The notes beneath the pieces are model-generated. The model ran no database searches and was not told where the DNA came from. It saw only the letters and a list, made by a program, of their open reading frames with translations. A DNA stretch of 12,808 nt from Pseudomonadota bacterium (GTDB lineage Bacteria > Pseudomonadota > Alphaproteobacteria > Rhizobiales > Rhizobiaceae): assembly GCA_023387715.1 (NCBI GenBank), contig JAEWHQ010000332.1, positions 1 through 12,808 on the forward strand, given 5' to 3'. Position numbers and translations under genes: made by a program. Shown here piece after piece: positions 1 to 7,747 of this stretch. Numbering within the stretch: the first letter of the stretch is position 1; each line of letters starts with the position of its first letter.

Positions 1-671
1 GTTGTGCCCATCGCAATGGGCGCTGCCCGCATATAGCGCAGTAAATTCAAATTATGCGTCTGTTGCATGGCTGGCGCCTGCACACGACGATAGCAGATAA
101 AAATCAAGGCCAGCAGCGCAATCAAGCTACCGATGAAAAACGGCAAAACGCCTTCATGGCCGGCAAAAGACAGAATCAAAGGCCCGCCGGCAAAACCCAG
201 TGACAGAAACGCCGTATAGGCTGCCATGATACGTCCGCGTGTCGCATCACTGCTTAATTCGCTTGCCCATGTTTCAGTCAACACAAACAGGATTTCAGCA
301 GCAATACCTAAACCAAAGCGCAACGGAAACCACAGCCAGAAGCTCGGCATAGCCGGAAACAGCGCCAATAAGACAGCGGTCATAATAAGGGCGAGAATGA
401 TAAGCCTGCGTGTACCATAACGGCTTGCCCAGCGTGGCAACATCGGCGCCACACACAAAACACCAAGCGCATGCATTGCGGCATTGATACCGATAATCGT
501 TTCGGTCACGCCTTGCTCGGTCAAAGACAAAGCCACCAAAGGTGCGGTCAGACTATAAGTTAAGCCAAAAACCGACGCAGTGCCAATAACAACGGCAAGC
601 GATAGCAATAACTGACCACGAGATAATTCTAAGGCAGGTCGTGACGACCCGTCAGTATTTGTATCACTCAA
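1..671 (-). CDS. MFS transporter, N-terminal half (partial, cut by window start)
   Basis: The minus-strand frame stays open for 223 codons from a TTG at 669-671 to the window edge, so the C-terminal half is missing. The translation shows about six hydrophobic segments, as expected for the first bundle of a major facilitator superfamily transporter. The loop between segments 2 and 3 reads PRWASRYGTRR, a variant of the MFS motif A, and the fourth to fifth segment region carries TETWASEL followed by RGRIMAAY, reminiscent of YcaD-like MFS carriers. TTG is the first possible start after an in-frame TGA (678-680), and AAGTGAGG lies just upstream with GAGG 4 nt from the start. The first 20 or so residues are polar, then segment 1 begins. 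It would act in the inner membrane, probably as an exporter; the substrate cannot be told. It is separated from pseudoazurin by a terminator, so it is probably transcribed alone. Confidence 0.85.
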   Translation of the reverse strand, partial: MSDTNTDGSSRPALELSRGQLLLSLAVVIGTASVFGLTYSLTAPLVALSLTEQGVTETIIGINAAMHALGVLCVAPMLPRWASRYGTRRLIILALIMTAVLLALFPAMPSFWLWFPLRFGLGIAAEILFVLTETWASELSSDATRGRIMAAYTAFLSLGFAGGPLILSFAGHEGVLPFFIGSLIALLALIFICYRRVQAPAMQQTHNLNLLRYMRAAPIAMGT

Positions 672-714
672 TGAACCTCACTTGGCGGCTATTGTTATGA
701 TACCGCCCCCTCAA

Positions 715-784
715 ACTATTTTAAAAATAGTCACTCTTCATTCTCTATAGAACTATATTGGAGGCTTATCACTATTAAAAATAG
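715..784 (-). promoter_or_regulatory. Paired AT-rich palindromes and putative promoter of the MFS gene
   Basis: Two related inverted repeats sit upstream of the MFS start. One has perfect 8-bp arms, ACTATTTT and AAAATAGT around a single A (715-731). The other is CTATT-AAA-AATAG (772-784). Read on the minus strand both begin with the same ten bases, CTATTTTTAA, 54 bp apart, close to five helical turns. Between them lies TATAGT (752-757, minus), a 5/6 match to a -10 box, with only a poor -35 about 17 bp upstream overlapping the distal palindrome. This arrangement suggests a local repressor bracketing the core promoter. The palindromes are seen directly; the promoter and the regulator are inference. 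Confidence 0.4.
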
Positions 785-826
785 CATAATCAGCAAAAAT
801 TATAGTTGATTATCAGAAACTCTTTC

Positions 827-869
827 AAAAAAAAGTGCCGGAAAATTTTCATCTTCCGGCACTGTTTTT
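827..869 (-). terminator. Rho-independent terminator after pseudoazurin
   Basis: A perfect 10-bp stem, AGTGCCGGAA (834-843) and TTCCGGCACT (854-863), encloses a 10-nt loop. On the minus strand it is followed by eight T residues (827-834 read in reverse), right after the pseudoazurin stop at 885. On the plus strand it is followed by five T residues (865-869), so the hairpin could also stop antisense transcription. It separates the pseudoazurin transcript from the MFS gene. Confidence 0.9.
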
Positions 870-884
870 ACGAAACCGTAAAAA

Positions 885-1331
885 TTACTTGGCTGCAGCC
901 TGTTCAAGCAATGGCAGCATGCGTTCTTTTGCCTTTGGAGGCATTTTCGCATTTGGAGCAGTTTCAAGGTTGCTCAGGTCATCGCCAACAACAACGAGAG
1001 CGACCATGCCCATTGCAAAGTGTGGCAGGCACTTAACGCCGTAAACACCTTCTTTGTCGAAAGTAACTTTTACTTCCTTGTTGATTTTGCCTTTAAAGGT
1101 TGTACCACCTTCTGGCATCATGTCCTTCATGCTTTCAGCATTGTGTGAAGGATCGGTAGGAACGAAAGTTACGGTATCGCCAACAGCAATTTTGGTGAGC
1201 GCTGGTTCAAAAACCATATCGCCGTTTTCACCTTTGTTGAGCATTTTAACTTCAAAATCTGCAGCCAGTGCAGGTGCGGATGCTGCTGCGAAAGCAATCG
1301 CAGCTGTAGCGAACAATGTAGAAATTTTCAA
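885..1331 (-). CDS. Pseudoazurin, type 1 blue-copper electron carrier
   Basis: This 148-residue protein starts with a Sec-type signal peptide (KIST then a hydrophobic Ala-rich core) with a likely cut after Ala23 in APALA-ADF, giving a periplasmic protein of about 125 residues, the usual pseudoazurin size. The type 1 copper ligands are all present: His63 in SHN, Cys101 and His104 in KCLPH, and Met109 in FAMGM. After removing 23 residues these become His40, Cys78, His81 and Met86, the numbering of the well-studied Alcaligenes protein. MLNKG and MVFEPA near the mature N-terminus are also typical. Pseudoazurins shuttle electrons to copper nitrite reductase and other periplasmic reductases. The start is TTG: an in-frame TAG lies 24 bases upstream with no other start between, and GGAG (1339-1342) sits 7 nt away. 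No reductase gene is in the window, so its partner is unknown. It is likely a single-gene transcript ending at the hairpin at 834-863. Confidence 0.95.
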   Translation of the reverse strand: MKISTLFATAAIAFAAASAPALAADFEVKMLNKGENGDMVFEPALTKIAVGDTVTFVPTDPSHNAESMKDMMPEGGTTFKGKINKEVKVTFDKEGVYGVKCLPHFAMGMVALVVVGDDLSNLETAPNAKMPPKAKERMLPLLEQAAAK

Positions 1332-1354
1332 TTTTCTGCTCCAAATTCGGAACT

Positions 1355-1401
1355 AGTAAGGAACTTACTTAGCTTCATTTGACAAAAATGGTTTCAACCA
1401 T
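1355..1401 (-). repeat. Two short inverted repeats upstream of pseudoazurin
   Basis: AGTAAG-GAA-CTTACT (1355-1369) lies 24 bp upstream of the pseudoazurin start, and ATGGTT-TC-AACCAT (1388-1401) lies 57 bp upstream. Both have perfect 6-bp arms. They could be operator sites or leader hairpins; on the minus strand the second is followed by TTTTTG, so a weak attenuator is also possible. No clear FNR/NNR-type TTGAT-N4-ATCAA box and no convincing sigma70 promoter was found in the gap 1332-1595. Function is unproven. Confidence 0.3.
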
Positions 1402-1568
1402 GCAATCCGGGGGAGGTTCGATGCACGGCCCATCTCTAGGTCAAGTAGGTAAATGGTTTAAGAAAGTCAATAAATTCTACAAATTCTTCACCAATATACA
1501 TGAAAATATAAGTATTTTTGATCTCAAAAAGCCCATTTCCTGAGCAAAAAGGACTATATTCTCATAAC

Positions 1569-1589
1569 AAAAAAGTTACTGCTTGTAAC
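1569..1589 (-). terminator. Putative weak rho-independent terminator after the DMT gene
   Basis: On the minus strand, 7 nt after the DMT stop codon (1596-1598), GTTAC-AAGCA-GTAAC forms a 5-bp stem followed by six T residues (1569-1574 reversed). The stem is short, but position and T-run fit the end of the three-gene minus-strand operon. Confidence 0.5.
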
Positions 1590-1595
1590 AATTTC

Positions 1596-2519
1596 TCAAG
1601 TCAGCTTCTTAACACGACGTTCTAAAACGGATGTGAGCTGTAAAGAGCAAAGCACAATGGCAGAGCCAACGATTATTTTGAGCTCAGGCACTTCATTAAA
1701 AAATACATAGCCAGTGATCGCCATTACCACGATGGAGAGATAGCTGATGGGTGCAAGCACACTGGCATCGGCCAGACGATAGGCACGCAAAAAGCAATAT
1801 TGCCCCGCTTGTGCCAACAAACCAATACCGATCAGTGGTATCCAATCCATTGCTTTAACCGGCTGCCAGCTGATGATCGCCGGAACAGCGGTCAGCACCA
1901 CCAGCCCGACCGTATAAAACACCATCATCACTGTGGTGCTTTCTTCCCGCAGCTGCCGGGTTTGGATTGTCGCCAATGAGCCAAAGAGCACATTAACGGC
2001 AATTGCCACCAGTCCTACGCTCCAGACAAAGCCGCCACTGGGATTTAACATCATCAGCACACCGCCAAAGGCAATGCCAGCCCCGATCCACTGAATACGG
2101 CTGACTTTTTCTGACAAAAGCACCACCGCCATCAGCATGGTGACCAATGGCCTTGAAAAGCTTAAAGCATTCACCACCACCAGCGGCATCAGTGCATAGG
2201 CAAAAAACTGACTGGTCAGTGCGATGGCATTGCAGACGATACGGGTGAGATTGCGCCATGGATGACGGATATGCAGCATCTGCTGCCGCTCGCGCCAGAT
2301 CAGCGGCAAAATGAAAATCAACCCGATCAATGCACGGATAAAAACAAGCTGAAAAGCCGGATAAGATACACCTTGCGCCTTCACAAGTGCCGACATGGCA
2401 CCGGCAACCAGCAGCATATCCGCCAAAGACCATATAATGGCCTCTCCGGTCGAACCTCTGCCGGTTGATGCGTTTTTTACACGCGACTTATCTGGTGCTG
2501 TCTCATGCCGGTTGAACAA
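1596..2519 (-). CDS. EamA/DMT-family transporter, ten-TM inner-membrane protein
   Basis: The protein has about ten closely spaced hydrophobic segments in two similar halves, as in drug/metabolite transporters with two EamA domains. Typical pieces are the SALSFSRPL-type stretch (NALSFSRPLVTM) after segment 4, SEKVSRIQWIGAGIAFGGV leading into segment 5, and in the second half YRLADASVLAPISYLSIV with FFNEVPEL near the end. The C-terminus ends in a basic ERRVKKLT tail. The start is uncertain: the frame is open to a GTG at 2618, but that lies well inside the deacetylase gene without a ribosome site. The TTG at 2517-2519 (GGTGG six bases upstream) gives 307 residues with a short cytosolic head before TM1, the usual family size, and overlaps the deacetylase end by 17 bases. 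An ATG at 2415-2417 would cut into TM1. It is probably last in the ROK-deacetylase-transporter operon. Substrate unknown; relatives carry sugars, amino acids, nucleotide-like or S-adenosylmethionine-like solutes, in or out. Confidence 0.85.
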   Translation of the reverse strand: MFNRHETAPDKSRVKNASTGRGSTGEAIIWSLADMLLVAGAMSALVKAQGVSYPAFQLVFIRALIGLIFILPLIWRERQQMLHIRHPWRNLTRIVCNAIALTSQFFAYALMPLVVVNALSFSRPLVTMLMAVVLLSEKVSRIQWIGAGIAFGGVLMMLNPSGGFVWSVGLVAIAVNVLFGSLATIQTRQLREESTTVMMVFYTVGLVVLTAVPAIISWQPVKAMDWIPLIGIGLLAQAGQYCFLRAYRLADASVLAPISYLSIVVMAITGYVFFNEVPELKIIVGSAIVLCSLQLTSVLERRVKKLT

Positions 2520-4914
2520 GATTGGCCACCAATCGGAAAGCGCCCGGCACCAGCCGGTCAAGCTGATGATGCAAAACAAGGCTTGTATGTGTATGACGCC
2601 CCTGCCCGATTTCGGCACTCAGTAGCGCACCAAACAATGGCTGCTCATTGGCATCATGCATCGATAAAAGCGGCACATAGGCATCGTCCCAGCCGGAGAT
2701 GAAATAAAGGCCGCGCTCTTTATCCCAACCGTCAAAATCATCCATATTAATCTGGTTCGGCCCTTTGAGCAATTTATGCTCAGGCTGCAAGATCGTTACG
2801 TCAGAGGCCGGATCGGTTACGCGCCAACGTAAAGAAGGTGTACCGATATTCAGACGCAATGGCGGTGTTTGCTCTGCCACCCAGCCATCAGTCGGGCGAT
2901 GATAAAGCGTGACCAAATGGCCGCCTTTATGCACAAAATCATGCAATTTAGTGGTGGCATCTGCCAAATCTTTGCGCAAACCAAAGGCAAAGATACCGAC
3001 AACAATTGTGGTAAACTGCGACAGATCACCGGCAAGATGCTTCTCTGTCAGCATGGTGACATCAAGCCCCATGCGCGTCAGCCACAAGCCCACCCGATCA
3101 GCACCACCGCCGACATAACCAATTTTGGCATTTTTCGGCAATGTTAAATCCAGCGCCAGTACTTGTAAAAGCTCCGGCTCACGATAGCTCACCGCACCAA
3201 TATGCGGATAGCTGGTATGATCAACCTTAAACGCCTCACGACCATCAATCTGTGGCACAAAACGCAACAAATCCGGCTTGATCTTCTCAGGTGCCGTCAA
3301 AGTGACTTGCGCACCTTCTTGCGCAAGCGCCCAGCCTTCCGGCGCGCTAAAGCGAACAGGTGCCTGCGCACCGCTGATTGTCATGCGGGAGGACAGGTTT
3401 GGCGTATTTTTATCCTGCAATGATAAAATGAGAGCTGGCGGATCAAGGGTCAGCGAACTGGCAGGTAATATGGCAAACGGCTCTTCCAGATCAAATTGTG
3501 CGCTGGCCTGATAGCCGGAAAAATCCGCAGTCAAAACGATATGCGCCTGACCATTGCCTTGCAGCGATGTCCAATTAGGCTCGAATACCGGACTGAATGC
3601 AGCTCCGGTTTCAGCAATCACATCAAAATTGAAATGACGGCCATTTTGTTCGGTCGGGATAACATCAACATATTCAGGGAAAACAGTTTCAATATTGACC
3701 TTATAGCGACGATAATCTTCACTGAGGCTCACCTTCAGATCGCTTGCCTGTCCCGGTGTTAAAGTGCGTGAGGTCAGGGCCGCATTTTCAAACAAGTCGG
3801 CCGCTTCAAAAAGAGCATGATTGATTTGCGTAATTTTTCGGGTCAGACGATGATCATGCAGTTTCGAGAAGTCAGCTGGCGCATGTTCACGCGCGGTTTC
3901 AATGGCTTTTGCAGCCTCGACCAGACAAGCCATAATCGCACCCCGATCAGGAAAAACAGAAAGCGCATGATCAAGTGCATCCTGCGCATCACGCAAACTG
4001 CTAACCGCTTTGGCTGAAAGGCCGGATGTTAATGCCAGTTGTTCCAGATTGGCAGGCAAGCCATCCAGCACCGATGTTTCACTGCGCGCTTTACTGCTTG
4101 CCAGTAGCAAATGCAGCGGCCATTCTTTTTTCGGATTTTCCGGCCAATAGCCCATGCCCTGACTGGCATGGTAATAACGTGACCACTCACCGATGCGGTC
4201 ATAATCCGCGCCGGTTGCCACATCACGGCCTTCTGCGCGCACGGTTACCGTTGCAGGCGGCGGCGGCACCTCATCATCATAATAGCCATTGCTGCCACCT
4301 GTCCAAGCAGGCAGATAATATTTAGCCACCTGCCAAACGGTCAGACCTTCATCAAAATGTTCAGGATAGGCTTTAGGGTCAGCAGCCAGCACAATGGCTT
4401 TTTCGGCTGCTCGCGTCATCGCACGGTGATGGCCGTGCTGTCCCGGCACATCCAAAAAGGTTGGCACAACAATGTCAGGACGATCGGTGCGGTAAGCGCG
4501 CACCAGACGTTCAATGGTGCGATCTTCGCCCCAATGTAAGAAAGTGCCATCGCCATCTTTGGAAAAGCCGAAATCATGCACAGGATCCTGAGGGCCATGA
4601 CCAAGCCATGTCACATCGCTGTCGATGGCACGCGCTGCTTCTTCCAATTCGCGGCTGCGCACGGCACCCAAAGCGCCGCTGCGCTCAGGCCCCAGCACAT
4701 TCTGCCCGCCTTCGCCACGGGTGGAACAGCCGATAATCACCCGCATGCCCAAAGCAAAACGGAAATAAGCCAGCATACCGCTTTGCTCATCATCAGGATG
4801 GGCTCCGGTATTCATCATGGTGACGGTTGATTGCAAACGGCTAAGGCTGCGATGCAGGCGCACGAGTGCGGGTGCAGCCATCTGCTTTTCAATTTTCTGA
4901 CGCGCGTCAAGCAT
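2503..4914 (-). CDS. PIG-L/LmbE-family deacetylase, long form with C-terminal amidotransferase-like domain
   Basis: This 803-residue protein has no signal peptide and should be cytosolic. Residues about 30-230 are a PIG-L/LmbE zinc deacetylase domain: AHPDDE at 38-43 (His39 and Asp42 as metal ligands, Asp41 as likely base) and GQHGHHRA around 158-165 with the third His ligand. RGEGGQN at 66-72 is also characteristic. Family members remove acetyl from N-acetyl-glucosamine-type groups (GlcNAc-PI, GlcNAc-inositol in mycothiol and GlcNAc-malate in bacillithiol synthesis). Residues about 290-400 look helical, about 400-590 look like beta-sandwich, and about 596-803 look like a class I amidotransferase-type Rossmann fold (AKIGYVGGGADRVG, then VVGIFAFG and GGHLVTLYH), with no Cys in that last part. 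The ATG at 4914 has GGAGG 8 nt upstream. It lies 25 nt after the ROK gene and overlaps the transporter, so it is co-transcribed. Deacetylase fold is sure; the exact substrate is unknown, likely an imported amino-sugar conjugate. Confidence 0.9.
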   Translation of the reverse strand: MLDARQKIEKQMAAPALVRLHRSLSRLQSTVTMMNTGAHPDDEQSGMLAYFRFALGMRVIIGCSTRGEGGQNVLGPERSGALGAVRSRELEEAARAIDSDVTWLGHGPQDPVHDFGFSKDGDGTFLHWGEDRTIERLVRAYRTDRPDIVVPTFLDVPGQHGHHRAMTRAAEKAIVLAADPKAYPEHFDEGLTVWQVAKYYLPAWTGGSNGYYDDEVPPPPATVTVRAEGRDVATGADYDRIGEWSRYYHASQGMGYWPENPKKEWPLHLLLASSKARSETSVLDGLPANLEQLALTSGLSAKAVSSLRDAQDALDHALSVFPDRGAIMACLVEAAKAIETAREHAPADFSKLHDHRLTRKITQINHALFEAADLFENAALTSRTLTPGQASDLKVSLSEDYRRYKVNIETVFPEYVDVIPTEQNGRHFNFDVIAETGAAFSPVFEPNWTSLQGNGQAHIVLTADFSGYQASAQFDLEEPFAILPASSLTLDPPALILSLQDKNTPNLSSRMTISGAQAPVRFSAPEGWALAQEGAQVTLTAPEKIKPDLLRFVPQIDGREAFKVDHTSYPHIGAVSYREPELLQVLALDLTLPKNAKIGYVGGGADRVGLWLTRMGLDVTMLTEKHLAGDLSQFTTIVVGIFAFGLRKDLADATTKLHDFVHKGGHLVTLYHRPTDGWVAEQTPPLRLNIGTPSLRWRVTDPASDVTILQPEHKLLKGPNQINMDDFDGWDKERGLYFISGWDDAYVPLLSMHDANEQPLFGALLSAEIGQGRHTHTSLVLHHQLDRLVPGAFRLVANLVQPA

Positions 4915-4939
4915 GATAGTCCTCCAGATATTTTAGTCT

Positions 4940-6157
4940 TTACAGATCAGATGCCGTATCAAGCTTCGGCGTCATGACCTCAAATAGCGGCAGGGCAGCA
5001 GCGCCCAGAGCCGCGGTAAACTGGCCGGTTGCCCCGAGAATCACCCGCGGCATCACCCGTTCCTGACGGCTCGCCACCGAAATCGGCAGTGTCCCCATCA
5101 TGGTCACCAGTTCCTGCAAAATAGAATCCGGCAGCATACCGCTTAAAATCACGGTCTGCGGATCCAGAATATTTTCGATCATTGCGATCATCGGCGCCAG
5201 ATGCGCTGCTGCCTCATGAAGCCAGTGCATCAAAACCGGATTTTTCTCTTCGTAAAGCGTAACGAGATCATCAAATTCAGTGTTTTCAATGCCGGCCTGA
5301 TTAAGCGCTTCACGCAATGAATAATGCGAAGCATAACGCTCAAGGCACCCCTGCTGGCCGCATGCACACGGACGCCCTAATGGTGAAACCACCACATGGC
5401 CGATTTCGCCCGCGTTACCGAATGCACCGCGAAACGGCATGCCGTCAACGATCATGCCAAGCCCGATACCAGCGCCGAAATAGATCATCGCAAAACTGGA
5501 AATACCGTGTCCGGCCCCAAAAAGACGCTCCCCCACGGCAGCCGCAGACGCATCATTTTCAATGATAACTGTCTCTCCACATGCTTCACTTAAAAAAGCC
5601 GCCGCATCAATATCCGCCCAACCCGGCAATGTTGTCGGGCCGACAGAGGTCATGCCCTCCACATCAAAAGGCCCCGGCATCACGGCGCCAACCCCCAATA
5701 AAGGCGCGGTAAAGCTTTGCTTTATTTCAGCAATTTCACTCGCAAATTGTTTAGAGAGTGTTTCAGGGCTGGTATCTTTCACCGGTGTGATACGGCGCAG
5801 ACGCGGCTGCCCCGCCAAATCCAAAACAGTTGTCACCATGTGGTCGGATGCCATTTCAATGCCGATAGTCATTGCACCATCAGGATTAACCGCAAACTGC
5901 TTGGGCGGCTGACCACGGCCAGCGCGCAAACGCCCCGTCTGCATCAAGAGTTTTTCACTCACCAGCTCGTCAACAATATTGGCAATAGCTTGCGCAGTCA
6001 GGTGCGTGAGGCGTGCAATATGCATGCGCCCGAGCGAACCATGCTGGCGTACAACATCCAGCACTACGCGACGATTATGATCGCGAATCCTCTCCGGATT
6101 TTTCCCCAGAGTGATCTGATGGGTCGTTTGTTGATCATTATCGAGCTGGAAAACCAT
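4940..6157 (-). CDS. ROK-family transcriptional regulator (NagC/XylR type)
   Basis: Residues about 23-75 form a winged helix-turn-helix (IRDHNRRVVLDVVRQHG, then HIARLTHLTAQAIANIVDEL), followed by the basic linker GRLRAGRGQPPK. Residues about 95-400 are a ROK sugar-binding domain: ENDASAAAVGE at 200-210 with Asp202, GAGIGLG at 228-234, GNAGEIGH at 247-254, and the zinc signature C264-x-C266-GQQG-C271. The N-terminal ATP loop (DxGxT in sugar kinases) is degenerate (IGIEMAS), so this is a sensor, not a kinase. 405 residues is normal for ROK repressors. The ATG at 6157 has AGGG 8 nt upstream. It is divergent from the sugar ABC operon and first in the operon with the deacetylase, so it most likely represses both sides and is released by an amino-sugar or sugar-phosphate ligand. 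The class is sure; the ligand is inference. Confidence 0.93.
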   Translation of the reverse strand: MVFQLDNDQQTTHQITLGKNPERIRDHNRRVVLDVVRQHGSLGRMHIARLTHLTAQAIANIVDELVSEKLLMQTGRLRAGRGQPPKQFAVNPDGAMTIGIEMASDHMVTTVLDLAGQPRLRRITPVKDTSPETLSKQFASEIAEIKQSFTAPLLGVGAVMPGPFDVEGMTSVGPTTLPGWADIDAAAFLSEACGETVIIENDASAAAVGERLFGAGHGISSFAMIYFGAGIGLGMIVDGMPFRGAFGNAGEIGHVVVSPLGRPCACGQQGCLERYASHYSLREALNQAGIENTEFDDLVTLYEEKNPVLMHWLHEAAAHLAPMIAMIENILDPQTVILSGMLPDSILQELVTMMGTLPISVASRQERVMPRVILGATGQFTAALGAAALPLFEVMTPKLDTASDL

Positions 6158-6482
6158 TTTATTTACCCTGCTATCCCCTGAAAAAGTGATAGCGCAAATA
6201 CCTCAAACACAGCAATAGATTAATTCAAGTAAATTATCTTATTGACAAAACCATGTTTTATAGGGAACCGTAAGGACTAACACTTTGGTGTTTTCTGTAG
6301 CACATTAAATTCCACAAGCGAACAAATGTTCTACGGAAGAAATAAGTGGCGGAATAGTATATTGTGCAGGTTGCGACAGTTGAAGTCCGTTCATTTGCAA
6401 CACTGGAATGAAGGTTCCGGGCAATTGGTTCAGCATCCTCTTCGCAATCAACAAGCGAGGCGGCGCTTAGGGAGGTTCTAAT
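6158..6482. promoter_or_regulatory. Divergent control region between ROK regulator and sugar ABC operon
   Basis: This 325-bp gap contains no plausible gene. It should hold promoters for both operons and ROK operators. Visible candidates are GAACA-AA-TGTTC (6320-6331), AACAC-TTTG-GTGTT (6279-6292), and the AT-rich stretch 6220-6247 with the imperfect mirror TCAAGTAA and TTATTGA. TTGACA at 6242-6247 (plus) has no good -10 at 16-18 bp. On the minus strand TTGTCA (6242-6247 reversed) has ATTAAT 18 bp downstream, a fair promoter for the ROK gene. For the plus strand TATATT (6358-6363) lacks a clear -35. AGGGAGG (6469-6475) is a strong ribosome site for the binding-protein gene, 7 nt before its ATG. 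Confidence 0.45.
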
Positions 6483-7730
6483 ATGCGTAAACTTATGTTT
6501 GCGAGCTTGGTTGCTGGTTTCAGCACAATGGCTTTTAATGCAGCTCAGGCTGTTGAAATTGAATATTGGCAGTATATTTTCGAAACCCGCGTTAAAGCTA
6601 TGGACAAGCTGATCGCCAATTTCGAAAAAGCCAACCCAGACATTAAAGTCAAACAGACCACATTCCCTTACGATGATTATCAGACCCGCGTTATTGCTGC
6701 CAAAATGGCCGGCAAAACCCCTGATGTCATGCAGCTTTTCTATGGCTGGCTCGACAAATTCGTAGCTGGCGACATTCTGCAGCCACTGTCAAAAGAAGCA
6801 TTCCCGCACGATAAGATCGAAAGCGACTTCTTCTCCATCGTCAGCGCAATGAAGCGCGGCGATGAATATTACGGCTTGCCAACCGCTGTTCGCTCATTGG
6901 CTGTTTTCTACAACAAGAAATTGTTTGAAGAAGCTGGCCTTGATCCAAACAAGCCACCGCAGACACTGGAAGAATTTGTTGAAGCTGCCAAGAAAACCAC
7001 CAAGCGTGATGGAGCAGGCAACCTGACCACTGTTGGTGTAACCATGGATATGGCTGGTCAGGATCACCATTGGTGGCGTGAAGTGCTCGTTCGTCAGTAT
7101 GGCGGCGTACCTTACACCGACAATGACCGCAAAGTGGCTTACGACACCGAAGCCGGTGACAAAGCGTTGAAATTCTACACCGACCTTCAGCTTGAGCATA
7201 AGGTCAGTGAACAGAAGTTCATGGATGAAGGTCAGGCTGCATTCCGTGCCGGTATGGCCGCAATGACCATTGACGGTACGTTCCGTCTGGGTTCATTCCG
7301 CACCATCGAAGGCTTTGAATGGGGTGTAACCGAGCTTCCGGCCAATGCTGAAGGTCTTCGTTCCAACTATGCCAGCTATTTTGCCAATGGTATCGGTTCC
7401 ACTGTAGAAGGTGAAAAACTCGTCGCGGCACAGAAGTTCCTCGACTATATTTCTTCACCTGAAGCGATGGAAATCTGGCTTGAAGATGTAGGCGAACTGC
7501 CTGCACGTCGCTCCGCTGCCCAGACCGAGAAAAATCTGGCAGACCCGATCTACGGTCCGTTCCTCAAAGGTCTGGATTATGCTCACACCACCATGTTTGT
7601 GGATGAAGCAGCCCAGCGTCAGACCGCAATCGACATGGTCAACCGCGTAGCCCTTGAAAAGCAGCCTACGAAAGATTCACTTTCTCAGGCTGCAAAAGCT
7701 GAGCAGACTGTAATCGACGACGCTCAGTAA
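6483..7730 (+). CDS. ABC transporter periplasmic sugar-binding protein (family 1)
   Basis: This 415-residue protein has a Sec signal peptide (MRKLMF then a hydrophobic core) with a likely cut after Ala23 (AAQA-VEIEYW). There is no lipobox Cys, so it is a soluble periplasmic protein. The mature protein has the family 1 extracellular solute-binding fold used for sugars, oligosaccharides and glycerol-phosphate: IEYWQYIFE at the start, an ANFEKANPDIKVK segment, GKTPDVMQLFYGWLDKFVAGDILQPL, YYGLPTAVRSLAVFYNKKLFEEAGLD, FRAGMAAMTIDGTF, and a helical C-terminus with AQKFLDYISSPEAMEIWL. It would capture the ligand and deliver it to the two permeases downstream. It is first in the operon, behind a strong AGGGAGG site, and is separated from the permeases by a stable stem-loop that should give it a higher level than the membrane parts. 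The exact ligand is unknown. Confidence 0.93.
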   Translation: MRKLMFASLVAGFSTMAFNAAQAVEIEYWQYIFETRVKAMDKLIANFEKANPDIKVKQTTFPYDDYQTRVIAAKMAGKTPDVMQLFYGWLDKFVAGDILQPLSKEAFPHDKIESDFFSIVSAMKRGDEYYGLPTAVRSLAVFYNKKLFEEAGLDPNKPPQTLEEFVEAAKKTTKRDGAGNLTTVGVTMDMAGQDHHWWREVLVRQYGGVPYTDNDRKVAYDTEAGDKALKFYTDLQLEHKVSEQKFMDEGQAAFRAGMAAMTIDGTFRLGSFRTIEGFEWGVTELPANAEGLRSNYASYFANGIGSTVEGEKLVAAQKFLDYISSPEAMEIWLEDVGELPARRSAAQTEKNLADPIYGPFLKGLDYAHTTMFVDEAAQRQTAIDMVNRVALEKQPTKDSLSQAAKAEQTVIDDAQ

Positions 7731-7747
7731 GACTGCAAAAATAAAAA

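Noticed and set aside
1457..1470. TTGACTTTCTTAAA on the minus strand as an FNR/NNR box for pseudoazurin
   Set aside because: Only the first half-site fits; the second half (TTAAA against ATCAA) matches in three of five places, and no -10 lies at the expected distance.
6242..6247. TTGACA as the -35 of the sugar operon
   Set aside because: No -10-like hexamer lies 16-18 bp downstream; the nearest TATAGG is only 11 bp away.
6345..6366. TGGCGG...TTGTGC as a sigma-54 promoter before the sugar operon
   Set aside because: The -12 element lacks the needed TTGC and the GG to GC spacing is not kept.
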